DNA from: a bacterium
GTDB lineage: Bacteria; Chloroflexota; Dormibacteria; Dormibacterales; Dormibacteraceae
DNA: 64,000 nt
Assembly: GCA_004299235.1 (NCBI GenBank)
Contig: SCQL01000028.1
Coordinates: forward strand, 1-64,000
Direction: 5' to 3'
A model generated the notes under the pieces. The model was not told where the DNA came from, made no database searches, and saw nothing but the letters and a program-made list of their open reading frames with translations. Positions 1-8,268 of this stretch are shown piece after piece. The stretch's first letter is position 1; each line of letters starts with the position of its first letter. The position numbers and the translations under genes are program-made.

Positions 1-714
1 GAGGACGTCGGTCAGCCGCCCGTCACGGTGCCGGATGGTCAGCGGGTAGTCGGTGACGAAGCCCTTGGCGAAGACCTGCTCATAGCCCTCGCGGGCCTTC
101 TCCGGCTCGGTGAAGTAGTCCGAGAAGTCGGTCCCGATGAGCTTCTCACGGGGCACCCCGGTCACCTTGATCGAGCCCTCGTTGACGTCGGTGATCTTAC
201 CCTCCGGGCTGATCGTGACCAGGGGGTCCAGGCTCGCCTCGATCAGGCTCCGCGCGTACTGCGAGGTGATGCGCGCCCTCTCCTCGGCGCGCTTCCGCTC
301 GGTGATGTCGCGAGCGATCGAGGACGCCCCGATGATCTTGCCGCTCGCGTCGTGGATCGGCGAGACGGTCAGCGAGATGGAGATCGCGCTTCCATCCTTC
401 TTGACCCGCACAGTCTCGTAGTGCTCCACACGGTGGCCGTCCCGGATCTCCTTGAGGATGTTGACCATCTCATCAGGCCGATCCCTGTGGATCAGGACCG
501 AGAACGGTTTGCCGATGATCTCGTCGGCTTTGTAGCCGTAGATCTTCTCGGCGGCCGGGTTCCAGCTCGTAACGACCCCTTCGAGGGTCTTGCTGACGAT
601 GGCGTCATCGGAAGAGTCGACGATGGACGCGAGCAGCCCGAGCCGCGTCTCGCCCTCCCCATTCCGCCTCTTTTCAGCCGCGGGCCGCGCGTTGTCTAGC
701 GTAGATCGTGCCAT
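1..714 (-). CDS. PAS-domain sensor protein (C-terminus beyond window)
   Basis: Reading the minus strand from the ATG at 714 gives 238 codons open to base 1, so the gene continues off the left edge. It encodes two PAS folds. The first spans about residues 26-140 (SSDDAIVSKTLEG, then WNPAAEKIYGY) and ends in a PAC-type DITERKRAEE segment; the second starts near residue 150 (SLIEASLDPLVTISPEG). An AGGAG lies 10 bases before the ATG and supports this start. PAS domains sense redox, light or ligands and normally feed a kinase, cyclase or ATPase module. That output domain is outside the window, so the function remains open. The N-terminus has no membrane segment, so it is probably cytosolic. Confidence 0.85.
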   Translation of the reverse strand, partial: MARSTLDNARPAAEKRRNGEGETRLGLLASIVDSSDDAIVSKTLEGVVTSWNPAAEKIYGYKADEIIGKPFSVLIHRDRPDEMVNILKEIRDGHRVEHYETVRVKKDGSAISISLTVSPIHDASGKIIGASSIARDITERKRAEERARITSQYARSLIEASLDPLVTISPEGKITDVNEGSIKVTGVPREKLIGTDFSDYFTEPEKAREGYEQVFAKGFVTDYPLTIRHRDGRLTDVL

Positions 715-1196
715 GCGCTCACCACTCCTGAAGAATCGGGCCGCTCTACCGGCCCAGCAGTCAGCCGACCGCCGGCCCAGGTTCCTTCTCTTGATCTACC
801 AGGCGTCGAGGTGGCGGGCCAGAGGATGCCTCCTGGGCCCAGCCGCGCGCCCGCGAGCCGCTCGACAACGAACGCTCCAGCCAGATCGTCGAAACGCATG
901 CCGAACTCCAGGGGCGGCGCCGCAAAGCCACTGATAAACGAGCCCTGAACTCGCACGCCCCGGATAGATCATGACAGCAAGGTCCGAACCCGACTGAAAA
1001 TCTTTAGTAATGACTCAATAAGTAGAATTGCAACCGAGTCGCCGCCGGGACCAGGCTTGGGCACGCGATCACAGAGGACGCGCGCGCGACGCCAAGGATC
1101 TGGGACGGGCTCCCGGCGCGGAAATCATCAGTCGGAGCGCTCGATCTGTCGACGTGCGCTTCCGAGCAAAGGGGTTCCGCTACCCTTCGTGAAGGC
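715..1196. other. Intergenic stretch; possible upstream region of the PAS gene
   Basis: No convincing gene is seen over 480 bases. A minus-strand reading frame at 696-956 has arginine/glycine-rich content typical of an antisense shadow. The only AT-rich island is about 995-1033. On the minus strand it offers TTGCAA (1033-1028) and TACTAA (1009-1004) separated by 18 bases, a weak candidate promoter for the PAS gene with a leader of nearly 300 bases. Just before the tRNA-Thr, TACCCT (1181-1186) could be its -10 element, but no good -35 is visible. Confidence 0.3.
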
Positions 1197-1272
1197 GCCG
1201 GCGTAGCTCAATTGGCAGAGCAGCTGTTTTGTAAACAGCAGGTTACAGGTTCGATTCCTGCCGCCGGCTCCA
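1197..1272 (+). tRNA. tRNA-Thr (anticodon TGT)
   Basis: A full cloverleaf can be drawn. The 7-bp acceptor stem is GCCGGCG with CGCCGGC, the D arm GCTC/GAGC, and the anticodon stem GCTGT/ACAGC with loop TTTGTAA (anticodon TGT, reading ACA). The T arm has the TTCGATT loop, with one mismatch at the base of the T stem. The discriminator is T and CCA is encoded (1270-1272). It stands alone, 50 bases upstream of the DinB gene. Confidence 0.96.
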
Positions 1273-1322
1273 ACGCGTTTTCCACCGGTGTGGGCGACAA
1301 TGCTTGAGAGGAGGTTGGTGAG

Positions 1323-1787
1323 ATGAAGGCTGAAGAGAGAACGCCACTGATCGAGCGGTACCGCGAAGGCCATCGCACCGTCATGGAGGCGCTGCAAGGC
1401 GTGACCGAGGACGAGCTCGATCACTCGGCCAGCGGCGAGTGGACCCCGCGCATGATCGTCCACCACCTTGGCGACAGCGAGATGATGTCCGCCATCCGGC
1501 TCCGCCGCCTCCTGGCCGAGGACGCACCCCTCATCCACGGTTACGACGAGGCGGCGTTCGCCGACAAGCTGACGTCGGACCGCCCGATCGAACCGTCTCT
1601 CGAGGCGATGCGATGGGCACGCGAGTCGACGGCGCAGATCCTGGAGCGGCTGACCGAGGACGACTGGCGTCGCACTGGGACGCACAGCGAAAGCGGGCCG
1701 TACTCCGTCGAGAGGTGGCTGACGATTTACGCCAAGCACGCCCACGACCACGCCCAGCAAATCAGGCGCTCGCGGGGCAAGGCGTAG
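1323..1787 (+). CDS. DinB superfamily protein
   Basis: A 154-residue protein of the DinB/YfiT-like four-helix-bundle family. These bind a metal through three histidines and include thiol-dependent transferases of uncertain substrate. Visible features are the early RYREGHRTVMEAL helix, the HHLGDSE segment that normally supplies the first metal histidine, and the C-terminal KHAHDHAQQI helix that supplies the others. A strong GGAGG lies 8 bases before the ATG. The gene is followed after 2 bases by the M20 peptidase gene and probably shares its transcript. The precise substrate cannot be told from sequence. Confidence 0.85.
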   Translation: MKAEERTPLIERYREGHRTVMEALQGVTEDELDHSASGEWTPRMIVHHLGDSEMMSAIRLRRLLAEDAPLIHGYDEAAFADKLTSDRPIEPSLEAMRWARESTAQILERLTEDDWRRTGTHSESGPYSVERWLTIYAKHAHDHAQQIRRSRGKA

Positions 1788-1789
1788 CG

Positions 1790-3178
1790 GTGGCCACGAC
1801 CCACACGTTGCTTGAGGACGCGCTGGCGCGAGCGGCAGCCGCCCGCGATACGGACCTCGCCGACCTCGTCGAGGCGCTCCGGATCCCTTCGGTGAGTACG
1901 CTGCCGGAGCGGCGCGAAGACTGCCTGCGCAACGCCCGGTGGCTCAGGGACCGTTTCGACCGGCTGGGCATGAAAACAGAAATCGTCGATGTCATGGAGG
2001 GCGGACTTCCGGTCGTCGTCGCCGAATGGACCGGTCAACCGGGCAAACCCCACCTGACGATCTACGGCCACTACGACGTCCAGCCGCCAGACCCGCTCGA
2101 CGAGTGGCAGTCGCCGCCTTTCCAGCCCGAGCTGCGCGACGGCCACATCTACGCGCGCGGCTGCGCCGACAACAAAGGCAACCACCTGGCGACGATCAAG
2201 GCGGTCGAGCATCTTTTCGCCGCCGGTGCTCCGCCGGTCAACCTGCGCTTCCTCATCGAGGGCGAGGAGGAGATCAGCGGCGAATCGCTGCCGCGATACA
2301 TCCGTGCCAGCGCATCAAAGCTCAAGACCGACGCGGTGCTCATCTGGGACAGCGGAATGGACGAGGATGGAAACCCGACCCTCGCCACCACTCTGCGCGG
2401 GCTCCTGTACGTCGAGCTCCACGCCACCGGCCCCGCCGTCGACCTTCACTCGGGCGTGTTTGGTGGCGTGGCGCCGAACCCGATCAACACGCTGGCGCGG
2501 ATTGTCGGCGAGCTGAAAGATCGCCATGGTCACATCACCATCCCCGGTTTTTACGACGCCGTCCGCAAGCCGAGCCCGGAGGAATTGGCCGATTGGAAGA
2601 AGAAGGACGCGAGATACGCCGAAACGGTGAAGCGCCTGTCGGGCGCTCGGGTTCTCGAAGGTGAAGAAGGGTTTCTCGCGATCGAGCGCACCGGCAGCCG
2701 GCCGACCCTCGACGCGAACGGCATCGTCGGGGGCTTCATCGGCGAGGGCAAGAAGACCGTGATTCCCGCACGCGCGTCCGCCAAGGTCAGCATGCGCCTG
2801 GTTCCCGACCAGGACTGGAGGACGATCCTCGCCTCGCTGGAGAAGCGTGTGCGAGAGCTGACGACGCCGGGCGTCGAAGTGAAGGTCGAGCTGCTCGGTG
2901 CAGCGCCGCCCGTGACGTGCGGCGTCGACCACGCACCCGGAAGGGCGATGCGCGCCGCCTACAAAGAGGCATTCGGCAGGGAGACGGCGCTGATCCGGAC
3001 GGGGGGTTCGATACCGGTGTCGATCGACTTTCAGGAAGCGGTCGGCGCACCGATCGTGGTCAGCGGCATCGCGCAAGCCGACTGCGCGATCCACTCACCC
3101 AATGAGCACCTGGTGATCGACAACTACCACCGTGGGATCGAGGCCGTCATCCGGTTTATCTGCCGCCTGGCCGAGTAG
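1790..3178 (+). CDS. M20 family metallopeptidase (dipeptidase-like)
   Basis: From the GTG at 1790 this is 462 residues, the usual length for M20 dipeptidases. The open frame runs further upstream but there overlaps DinB in another frame, so the GTG 2 bases after the DinB stop is preferred. Two-zinc ligands are recognisable: GHYDVQ (His94, Asp96), the GCADNKGN bridging Asp, the EGEEE general base and ligand, WDSG, and the final His in IHSPNEH. The lid/dimerisation domain lies between about residues 200 and 320. The family hydrolyses dipeptides or N-acyl amino acids in the cytosol. The closest type is the Xaa-dipeptide hydrolase/CNDP-like group; exact specificity is not determinable. Confidence 0.9.
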   Translation: MATTHTLLEDALARAAAARDTDLADLVEALRIPSVSTLPERREDCLRNARWLRDRFDRLGMKTEIVDVMEGGLPVVVAEWTGQPGKPHLTIYGHYDVQPPDPLDEWQSPPFQPELRDGHIYARGCADNKGNHLATIKAVEHLFAAGAPPVNLRFLIEGEEEISGESLPRYIRASASKLKTDAVLIWDSGMDEDGNPTLATTLRGLLYVELHATGPAVDLHSGVFGGVAPNPINTLARIVGELKDRHGHITIPGFYDAVRKPSPEELADWKKKDARYAETVKRLSGARVLEGEEGFLAIERTGSRPTLDANGIVGGFIGEGKKTVIPARASAKVSMRLVPDQDWRTILASLEKRVRELTTPGVEVKVELLGAAPPVTCGVDHAPGRAMRAAYKEAFGRETALIRTGGSIPVSIDFQEAVGAPIVVSGIAQADCAIHSPNEHLVIDNYHRGIEAVIRFICRLAE

Positions 3179-3179
3179 C

Positions 3180-3566
3180 TCAGGACTCTGTCACGGGTAG
3201 GAGCTCGAAAGTCGCCTGCTCGCCCGGCGTGAGCGGCTCGGAGGGTGTGGACGGCTCGACATAGGAGCCGTACTTCTTCCGGGCGAGCTGGGAGACCAGA
3301 CGAGCTTCGTCGGGGTCCGTCACGTGTCTGGGCTTGAACCTCACCGCCTTGCCGCCCATTAGCAGGACGCCCTCGCCTCGGGCCAGCAGGTTCTGCGGCC
3401 AGTGGCGCCCGGGACCGGCGCCTGAACGAATGAAGATTCTGCGCCCGTCCGTCGACACCCATATGGTCACGTGCTTGGGCTTGCCGCTCTGGCGCCCGAC
3501 GGTGGTGAGAACCACCTCGCGCTCGCGTGCCGCGGCCTCAAGCACGTCCTGTTTGAAGCTATGCAT
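3180..3566 (-). CDS. Nitroreductase/deazaflavin-dependent oxidoreductase family protein
   Basis: A 128-residue protein with the split-beta-barrel fold of flavin/deazaflavin-dependent oxidoreductases (FDOR, DUF385/DUF2255-like). It shows the VVLTTVGRQSGKPKHV strand-turn-strand that precedes cofactor phosphate binding, and the RSGAGPGRHWPQNLLA segment typical of the family. Relatives reduce quinones, nitro compounds or biliverdin using F420H2 or FMNH2. The assignment to a cofactor is inference. It ends 1 base from the M20 stop, so the two genes are convergent. Confidence 0.75.
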   Translation of the reverse strand: MHSFKQDVLEAAAREREVVLTTVGRQSGKPKHVTIWVSTDGRRIFIRSGAGPGRHWPQNLLARGEGVLLMGGKAVRFKPRHVTDPDEARLVSQLARKKYGSYVEPSTPSEPLTPGEQATFELLPVTES

Positions 3567-3617
3567 CTGTTGCTATGAACCGGTCGAGGACGATTTCGAT
3601 TCCCAGCTGACGGCCTG

Positions 3618-4370
3618 TCAGGTCGCCGCTTCATCCGGCAGGTCGTACCACTGAAGGCGCCGGCCGATGCGATTTCTGATGCGCCAACCCAGTGACTTGC
3701 GAGTGTCTTGAATCTTCGAGCCGAGCAGCGACAGCCGTTGATGCACCGTTCGAACATCGTGGGGATTGCTGAGAATCTCCGGCGCCAGCTTTTCGACCTG
3801 CACCAGGTTGTCGGTGACCGTGGTGTGCCAACCCCAATCCGACGCGCAAAGTGACGCGATCCGTGTGGCGTTGAGGGTCAGTGGCGTGTCCGCCCCACCC
3901 ATCTCGAAGTGGAGCAGCAGCGTCAGGGAGTCGAGGACATCCTTCCGATTCAGCTCCACGATCTGAAGTTTGAGGAGCAGGAGATCGGAGACCGGCAGGG
4001 TGAAACCGGGGGCGGCGAGCCCCGGCTCCAGGTCCAGCCGGTGGCACATCTGGAATTCGCTGACGAAGATGTCGACCTGCCGCTCGCGGATCGGATCGAT
4101 GAACAGCAGGCGCGCGTCACCATGCTGCGCGTTGAATCGCTCGTCGGCCCGGTATCCCTCTGAGACCAGAACCCGCACGGCGCGCGCTGAGTGTCGACGC
4201 GGAATGGCGAGATCGATATCGTGATACGTCCGCGCCAGCTCATCGCACGCGACCCGACCCTGGCACGCCACAGCGACCGCAACCCCGCCCAGCAGGCGCA
4301 TCGCCACCTCACGGTCGCCCGCCGATCCCACCAGGCGCCGGCCCTCGGCCACCGCATCTTCGAGGGTCAT
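3618..4370 (-). CDS. Nucleotidyltransferase-fold protein
   Basis: A 250-residue protein. The N-terminal third carries the minimal nucleotidyltransferase signature: LLGG (Gly28-Gly29) followed by HDIDLAI (Asp51 and Asp53 as metal ligands), and further on a VDIF third carboxylate strand. This matches stand-alone nucleotidyltransferase-like proteins related to the AbiEii/MNT group, some of which act as toxins or antitoxins. No partner antitoxin is adjacent. Its neighbours are a metallophosphoesterase and an FDOR protein on the same strand, 43 and 52 bases away. Function is not assignable beyond fold. Confidence 0.65.
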   Translation of the reverse strand: MTLEDAVAEGRRLVGSAGDREVAMRLLGGVAVAVACQGRVACDELARTYHDIDLAIPRRHSARAVRVLVSEGYRADERFNAQHGDARLLFIDPIRERQVDIFVSEFQMCHRLDLEPGLAAPGFTLPVSDLLLLKLQIVELNRKDVLDSLTLLLHFEMGGADTPLTLNATRIASLCASDWGWHTTVTDNLVQVEKLAPEILSNPHDVRTVHQRLSLLGSKIQDTRKSLGWRIRNRIGRRLQWYDLPDEAAT

Positions 4371-4412
4371 CCGGGTAGCTGGATGCTCAGCCAGGTGGCC
4401 CCGCCGCCCGCC

Positions 4413-5381
4413 TCACCCCTGAACAAACTGCCAGCTCTCCAACCCCTTGCTGCCAAGCTGAACCAGCACCCCACGCAGGATGCCCTCCGAATACTCGGAC
4501 CCGGGGTTGACGCACAGAGTTCTTCCAATCTTCTCGGCGCCGGCGGATTCGTGGACGTGGCCGTGCAATCCGAGCAGCGGCTGAAGTCGCTGCAGGATGC
4601 CACGAACGGCCTCGGATCCAACGGCTCCGCTGGACTGCCCGCCGAGGCCGCTCTTCGGCCGGAGCTGGTGGTCAAGCTCCGGCGCCTGATCGAGATGAGT
4701 TCCCCGTGGCGGACAGTGAAGGTTGAATACCGCCGTCGTCGGATTCTGCAACCGCGCTGCAAGGGAATCGAGCTGGCCGGCGATCTCGTTTTCCGGCAAC
4801 TCGCGCGGCGTCCTCCAGGGCGTGGGTGGTGAGTATCCGTAGGACAGCAGCTCGTAGCCGCCTGGCAACTCCTGAATCCCGTCTTCCGCATATACGATCC
4901 TCGACGACTGGCGGATGATGTCCGCCAGCTCCGGCGGATCATCATTGCCAAGCATCATGAAACAGCTCGCCTTGGTTCCCGCGAGCCGCTCGTCAGCCAG
5001 GCGAACCCACCCGATGAGCCGCTCTTCGACCGCTTTGCGAAAGGCCTTGTCGAGCGCCTCCGGGTCGGACTCCAGCGCCCGCGCGGCGTGAGGCGACAGG
5101 ATGAGGTCGTAGGAGCCGGAATCCCGGATCCGGCGCTGGAGGTCGGCAAGCTCACTCTCATTCCGGGCCCTGAGCTGTTGCCCGCCGACCTCCCCGTTCC
5201 AGCCGTCTTCGGTCTCGATCACCGCGACGACGGCCTTGCCCGTGATGTCGCCCCCCAGGATCAGGGCGTCGACGCCATACGCCGCGGCCGCGTTCAGCCA
5301 CTTCCTGAAGCACTGCTCCGAGCCATGCACGTCGCTGGCGAAGAACAGCCGCGTCCCGGCAGGGCGTCGAAGGAACCTCAC
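4413..5381 (-). CDS. Calcineurin-like metallophosphoesterase
   Basis: A 322-residue protein with all phosphoesterase blocks in order: FASDVHGS (Asp17, His19), LGGDITGK (Asp45), LGNDDP (Asn146, Asp147), NLHCPPRGT, and GLHGHVHES, followed by NPGSEYSEG. These build the two-metal active site. Family members hydrolyse phosphomono- or diesters, and the substrate here is unknown. The start codon overlaps the stop of the APC permease gene by 4 bases (ATGA), so the two are translationally coupled. A role tied to the transported solute is possible but unproven. Confidence 0.88.
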   Translation of the reverse strand: MRFLRRPAGTRLFFASDVHGSEQCFRKWLNAAAAYGVDALILGGDITGKAVVAVIETEDGWNGEVGGQQLRARNESELADLQRRIRDSGSYDLILSPHAARALESDPEALDKAFRKAVEERLIGWVRLADERLAGTKASCFMMLGNDDPPELADIIRQSSRIVYAEDGIQELPGGYELLSYGYSPPTPWRTPRELPENEIAGQLDSLAARLQNPTTAVFNLHCPPRGTHLDQAPELDHQLRPKSGLGGQSSGAVGSEAVRGILQRLQPLLGLHGHVHESAGAEKIGRTLCVNPGSEYSEGILRGVLVQLGSKGLESWQFVQG

Positions 5382-7009
5382 TCCGGCGGCAGGCTCGTGA
5401 AGGCCAGGCCAAGGTCGACTCCTCGGGCCCTGTTCGCGAAGTAGGAGATCGGCCAGATGACGATCGCGACGGCGCCGATCACGAGGGTCGCCTTGATGCC
5501 AACCGGTGAGTTGGCTCCAAGCGAGCTATTGGTCAGCAACAGGTAGAGGACGAGCCCGTAGACGATGGCCGCGGCCAAACCGAGCAGGGAGAACACCGGC
5601 ACCCCGGCCACCGACCAATTCACCGACGAAGCCTTGAACAGATGCGGCTGACGCCAGGGAAACAGGATCCCGGCGACGGCGATCACGATGAAGCTGTAAG
5701 CCTGGCCGATGGCGAGCGTATAGAGAAGCTGGGTGATCCAGGCTTGGCCGAAGACCAGGAACGCGAGGAACACGAGCCCGACCACCATCACCACGGCGTT
5801 GGCCACCAAGGGCGAGTGCGTGCGGGGATGAACTTCGCTGAACTTGGCCGGCATGACGCGATCGAATGACCAGGCGAACATGCTTCTGGTGACGATCAGA
5901 AAGCCAACGGGAAGAGTGGAGACGAGCGCCGCAATCGAGCAGATCATGAGGACCACCTGAACGACCGAGGAGTGAGACAGAAGGGAGACGAAGAGGAAGA
6001 AGGAGGATGGGCTGGCAAATGGGTAATCCTTGCTGGCCGCGTTCGACAGCGATGTCGCAGACCCCAGGAAATCAGAACCGAAGGTCTGGTCCGCCAGCGC
6101 CATCAGCACGGCTCCGAGCACGGTCCCGAGGACCAACGCTGAGACCATGCCGGTGAGCATCGTCTTGCGCGCGTTTCTGACCTCGCCACCCATGTAAGCG
6201 GTCAGGATCCCGTAGCCGAGAGCGCCGAAGGCCAGCGGGAAGGCGACGAAAGTGGCCACCGGGTCGGAGTTGGCGCCATAGCCCCCGTACCCAGCCTTGT
6301 GCGCCGTGGCGATTATCTGGGCGTAGTTGCCGCCGTATTCGGCCACCGTCTGGACGAAGTCCGATCGCCCGTGCAGCAGCAGGATCGCGATCGAGACCGC
6401 CGCGGCGACCAGTGACAGGACGAGTAGGACGATGACGACCTTGATGTAGTGCCTCAAGCTGAAGCTGAGCAATAGAGCGGTGAGCACCAGAGCGATCGCT
6501 CCGAAGGCAAACGTCCAGCCCGGAGTGGCGACGGCGCCCGCCCAGGCGATGAGGGTGTCGCTGTGAATGGAGACTCCCAATGCGGAGAGCGCGGCTGACA
6601 CCGAGAAGGGCGCGATCAACGACGCACCGTACGCGGTGGCCATCAGAATCCAGGCGACGAAGTTGAAGTTGACGGCGAAGCCCAACCATGGATGCAGGGA
6701 GCGGGTCACGTAAACGTAGTCCCCGCCCGCGCGCGGCATCACGCTTCCGAACAGCCCGTACAGCAGGATCGGGAAGAGCGCCAGGACTCCAGCGATGACC
6801 GTGCTCCAAACGATCGATCCACCCGGGAAGGCGGCCGGTTCGGTGGTGGCGACAAAAATCAGCCAGATGACGCCGATGCCGGAGATGTTCAGGGCGACGG
6901 CGCTGGGCAGCGAAATCGCCCGAACCAATCCGCTGGATTGCCGCACATACAACGTCGAACTGGCAGCGGACCCCCGCGAAGCGACCGAACTTTCGCTCTT
7001 CGAACTCAT
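5378..7009 (-). CDS. APC-family amino acid permease
   Basis: A 543-residue integral membrane protein with about 12 hydrophobic helices beginning near residue 33. The first helix carries the GIG-type unwound motif (LNISGIGVIW) of LeuT-fold APC transporters. The segment MPRAGGDYVYV matches the PRAGG(D/E)Y signature at helix 3 of amino acid/polyamine permeases. The N-terminal 30 residues are hydrophilic and Ser-rich, and the length is slightly above the usual 450-500. The likely role is proton- or cation-coupled amino acid uptake; the specific substrate is unknown. A promoter-like element lies 80-110 bases upstream. Confidence 0.92.
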   Translation of the reverse strand: MSSKSESSVASRGSAASSTLYVRQSSGLVRAISLPSAVALNISGIGVIWLIFVATTEPAAFPGGSIVWSTVIAGVLALFPILLYGLFGSVMPRAGGDYVYVTRSLHPWLGFAVNFNFVAWILMATAYGASLIAPFSVSAALSALGVSIHSDTLIAWAGAVATPGWTFAFGAIALVLTALLLSFSLRHYIKVVIVLLVLSLVAAAVSIAILLLHGRSDFVQTVAEYGGNYAQIIATAHKAGYGGYGANSDPVATFVAFPLAFGALGYGILTAYMGGEVRNARKTMLTGMVSALVLGTVLGAVLMALADQTFGSDFLGSATSLSNAASKDYPFASPSSFFLFVSLLSHSSVVQVVLMICSIAALVSTLPVGFLIVTRSMFAWSFDRVMPAKFSEVHPRTHSPLVANAVVMVVGLVFLAFLVFGQAWITQLLYTLAIGQAYSFIVIAVAGILFPWRQPHLFKASSVNWSVAGVPVFSLLGLAAAIVYGLVLYLLLTNSSLGANSPVGIKATLVIGAVAIVIWPISYFANRARGVDLGLAFTSLPPE

Positions 7010-7087
7010 GCCCTTCCTCCAGCGGTTCGTCTAATTCCGTCGCCTGGGCGGCGGACTAATTAGCACCCGACCCGGACGCGGAGCGTA

Positions 7088-7125
7088 GTGATAACACCTT
7101 GCGGTCAGGTTGACAAGTGGTCAGG
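7088..7125 (-). promoter_or_regulatory. Promoter of the APC permease gene with flanking direct repeats
   Basis: On the minus strand TTGTCA (7116-7111) and TATCAC (7093-7088) are separated by exactly 17 bases, a good housekeeping-type promoter. The heptamer CCTGACC occurs twice with a 16-base period (7125-7119 and 7109-7103), bracketing the -35 hexamer. This is the arrangement expected of a regulator binding two half-sites. The regulator is unknown. Transcription would start about 70 bases before the permease ATG. Confidence 0.5.
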
Positions 7126-7245
7126 CCATTCCTGTGAAGAGGTCATCGGGTGGCATGGAGTCGCAGCCCGACAATCTGGGGTCGACGGGGTACTCCTCAC
7201 GCACTCACCAGTTGGCGCAGGTGCGGATCACCCGCAACAAGCCGT

Positions 7246-7271
7246 CCCCGGGGCGGCTCGCCGCCCCGGGG
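7246..7271 (-). terminator. GC-rich hairpin downstream of the hydrolase gene
   Basis: A perfect 11-bp inverted repeat, CCCCGGGGCGG and its complement, around a 4-base loop. It lies 15 bases past the stop codon of the alpha/beta hydrolase gene. There is no T-tract on either side, so it is either a T-less terminator or an mRNA 3' end protector. The stem is exceptionally stable. Confidence 0.5.
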
Positions 7272-7285
7272 GGATCAGATCGCGG

Positions 7286-8131
7286 TCAGGCCTTCGCGGT
7301 CACAGGCACGGGATGGGCCGCAAAGAATCTCGTCATGGCCATCGCCGCATCTTCCGGGTTCTCGATCTGCAACAGATGACCGGCCCGGGGCAGCGTGAAG
7401 TCCTCCGTCTGAGGCAGCCTTTCGTGAATCAGCTGCGTGACTTCCGCGAAAACCGGCAGCGTGTCGGCGCCGTTGATGAGAAGGACTGGCTGAGTGATGC
7501 GCCGGCCGTCCTCTGCGTTGAATGGCCAGACCTGCAGGGCCGGCATCTCGACCTGAAAGAAAGTATCGGCCGCTCTCGCCGCCTGAGCCATGGCTCCCGG
7601 AACGACGCTTTCCATGACGTCCATCGCGTTCGGCCCGCCCACGCCCTGAAGGAAAGCCTCGGTCGCCGCGGCCTTCTCGCCCCGCCCGTAGAGCTCGATC
7701 ACCGGCGCCAGCTGGCTCATCATCACCTGACCGCCCGGAACCAGCAGGATCAGCGCCGGCTCCATCAGGACCAGGGAGTGGACGAGGTGGGGCGCGTCGA
7801 TCGCGAGCTGGAGAGCGACGGCACCCCCGAATGAGTGCCCCACCACATGGGCCCTCTCGACGCCCAACTTGCGGAGCAGAGCGGCGCAGTCCGCGGCCTG
7901 CTCGGCGATGCTCACCGTGCCCGTCGCGGGGCTGCTTCCCTCATAGCCCCGCCGGCGGTAGCGGATCAGGTGGAATCCCTTCAGCGCCGCCTGGGTCATC
8001 ACCGGCACGTAGCCATCAGTGCCCAGGCTTCCGTGAATCAGGACGACCGGCTGGCCCGAGCCCGCCTCCTCGTATTCCAGCTGGATACCGTCGACCGACG
8101 TCCGCCGCAGTGGCCGAAGTTCGGATGCCAT
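7286..8131 (-). CDS. Alpha/beta hydrolase
   Basis: A 281-residue alpha/beta-fold hydrolase with a complete catalytic set: oxyanion-hole HG in VVLIHGSLG, nucleophile Ser100 in the elbow GHSFGG, acid Asp223 in LINGADTLPVF, and His252 in PRAGHLL. A cap insertion lies between about residues 125 and 200. No signal peptide is seen, so it is cytosolic. Relatives include esterases, haloperoxidase-like enzymes and C-C hydrolases. The substrate cannot be specified. It is a single gene ending in a strong hairpin. Confidence 0.88.
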   Translation of the reverse strand: MASELRPLRRTSVDGIQLEYEEAGSGQPVVLIHGSLGTDGYVPVMTQAALKGFHLIRYRRRGYEGSSPATGTVSIAEQAADCAALLRKLGVERAHVVGHSFGGAVALQLAIDAPHLVHSLVLMEPALILLVPGGQVMMSQLAPVIELYGRGEKAAATEAFLQGVGGPNAMDVMESVVPGAMAQAARAADTFFQVEMPALQVWPFNAEDGRRITQPVLLINGADTLPVFAEVTQLIHERLPQTEDFTLPRAGHLLQIENPEDAAMAMTRFFAAHPVPVTAKA

Positions 8132-8252
8132 CTCAGCCTCCCTTGGTCAGTCGCTCTCGACTTGGCCATCCGATGCCTACGCCGTTGGACCGGCCAAGTA
8201 TGCGCCGCTCGGGACGCGATGGAAGGTGAATCTGGCGACGACCAAACACCCG

Positions 8253-8268
8253 TGGCGGAGAGGGAGAG
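8253..8268 (+). repeat. Distal att-like copy of the tRNA-Ser 3' end
   Basis: The 16 bases TGGCGGAGAGGGAGAG here are identical to 12429-12444, where they form the CCA, discriminator, acceptor 3' strand and the start of the T stem of tRNA-Ser. Sequence diverges immediately on both sides. The copy ends at the base before the stop codon (8269-8271) of the Mrr-type gene, so the gene sits directly inside the island boundary. Confidence 0.75.

Noticed and set aside
696-956. Small 86-codon frame upstream of the PAS gene
   Set aside because: It overlaps the PAS start, has no ribosome binding site that I can see, and no family resemblance.
1128-1760. Minus-strand open frame across tRNA-Thr and the DinB gene
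   Set aside because: It runs antisense through a tRNA and a well-supported gene, and part of its product is the reverse translation of the tRNA.
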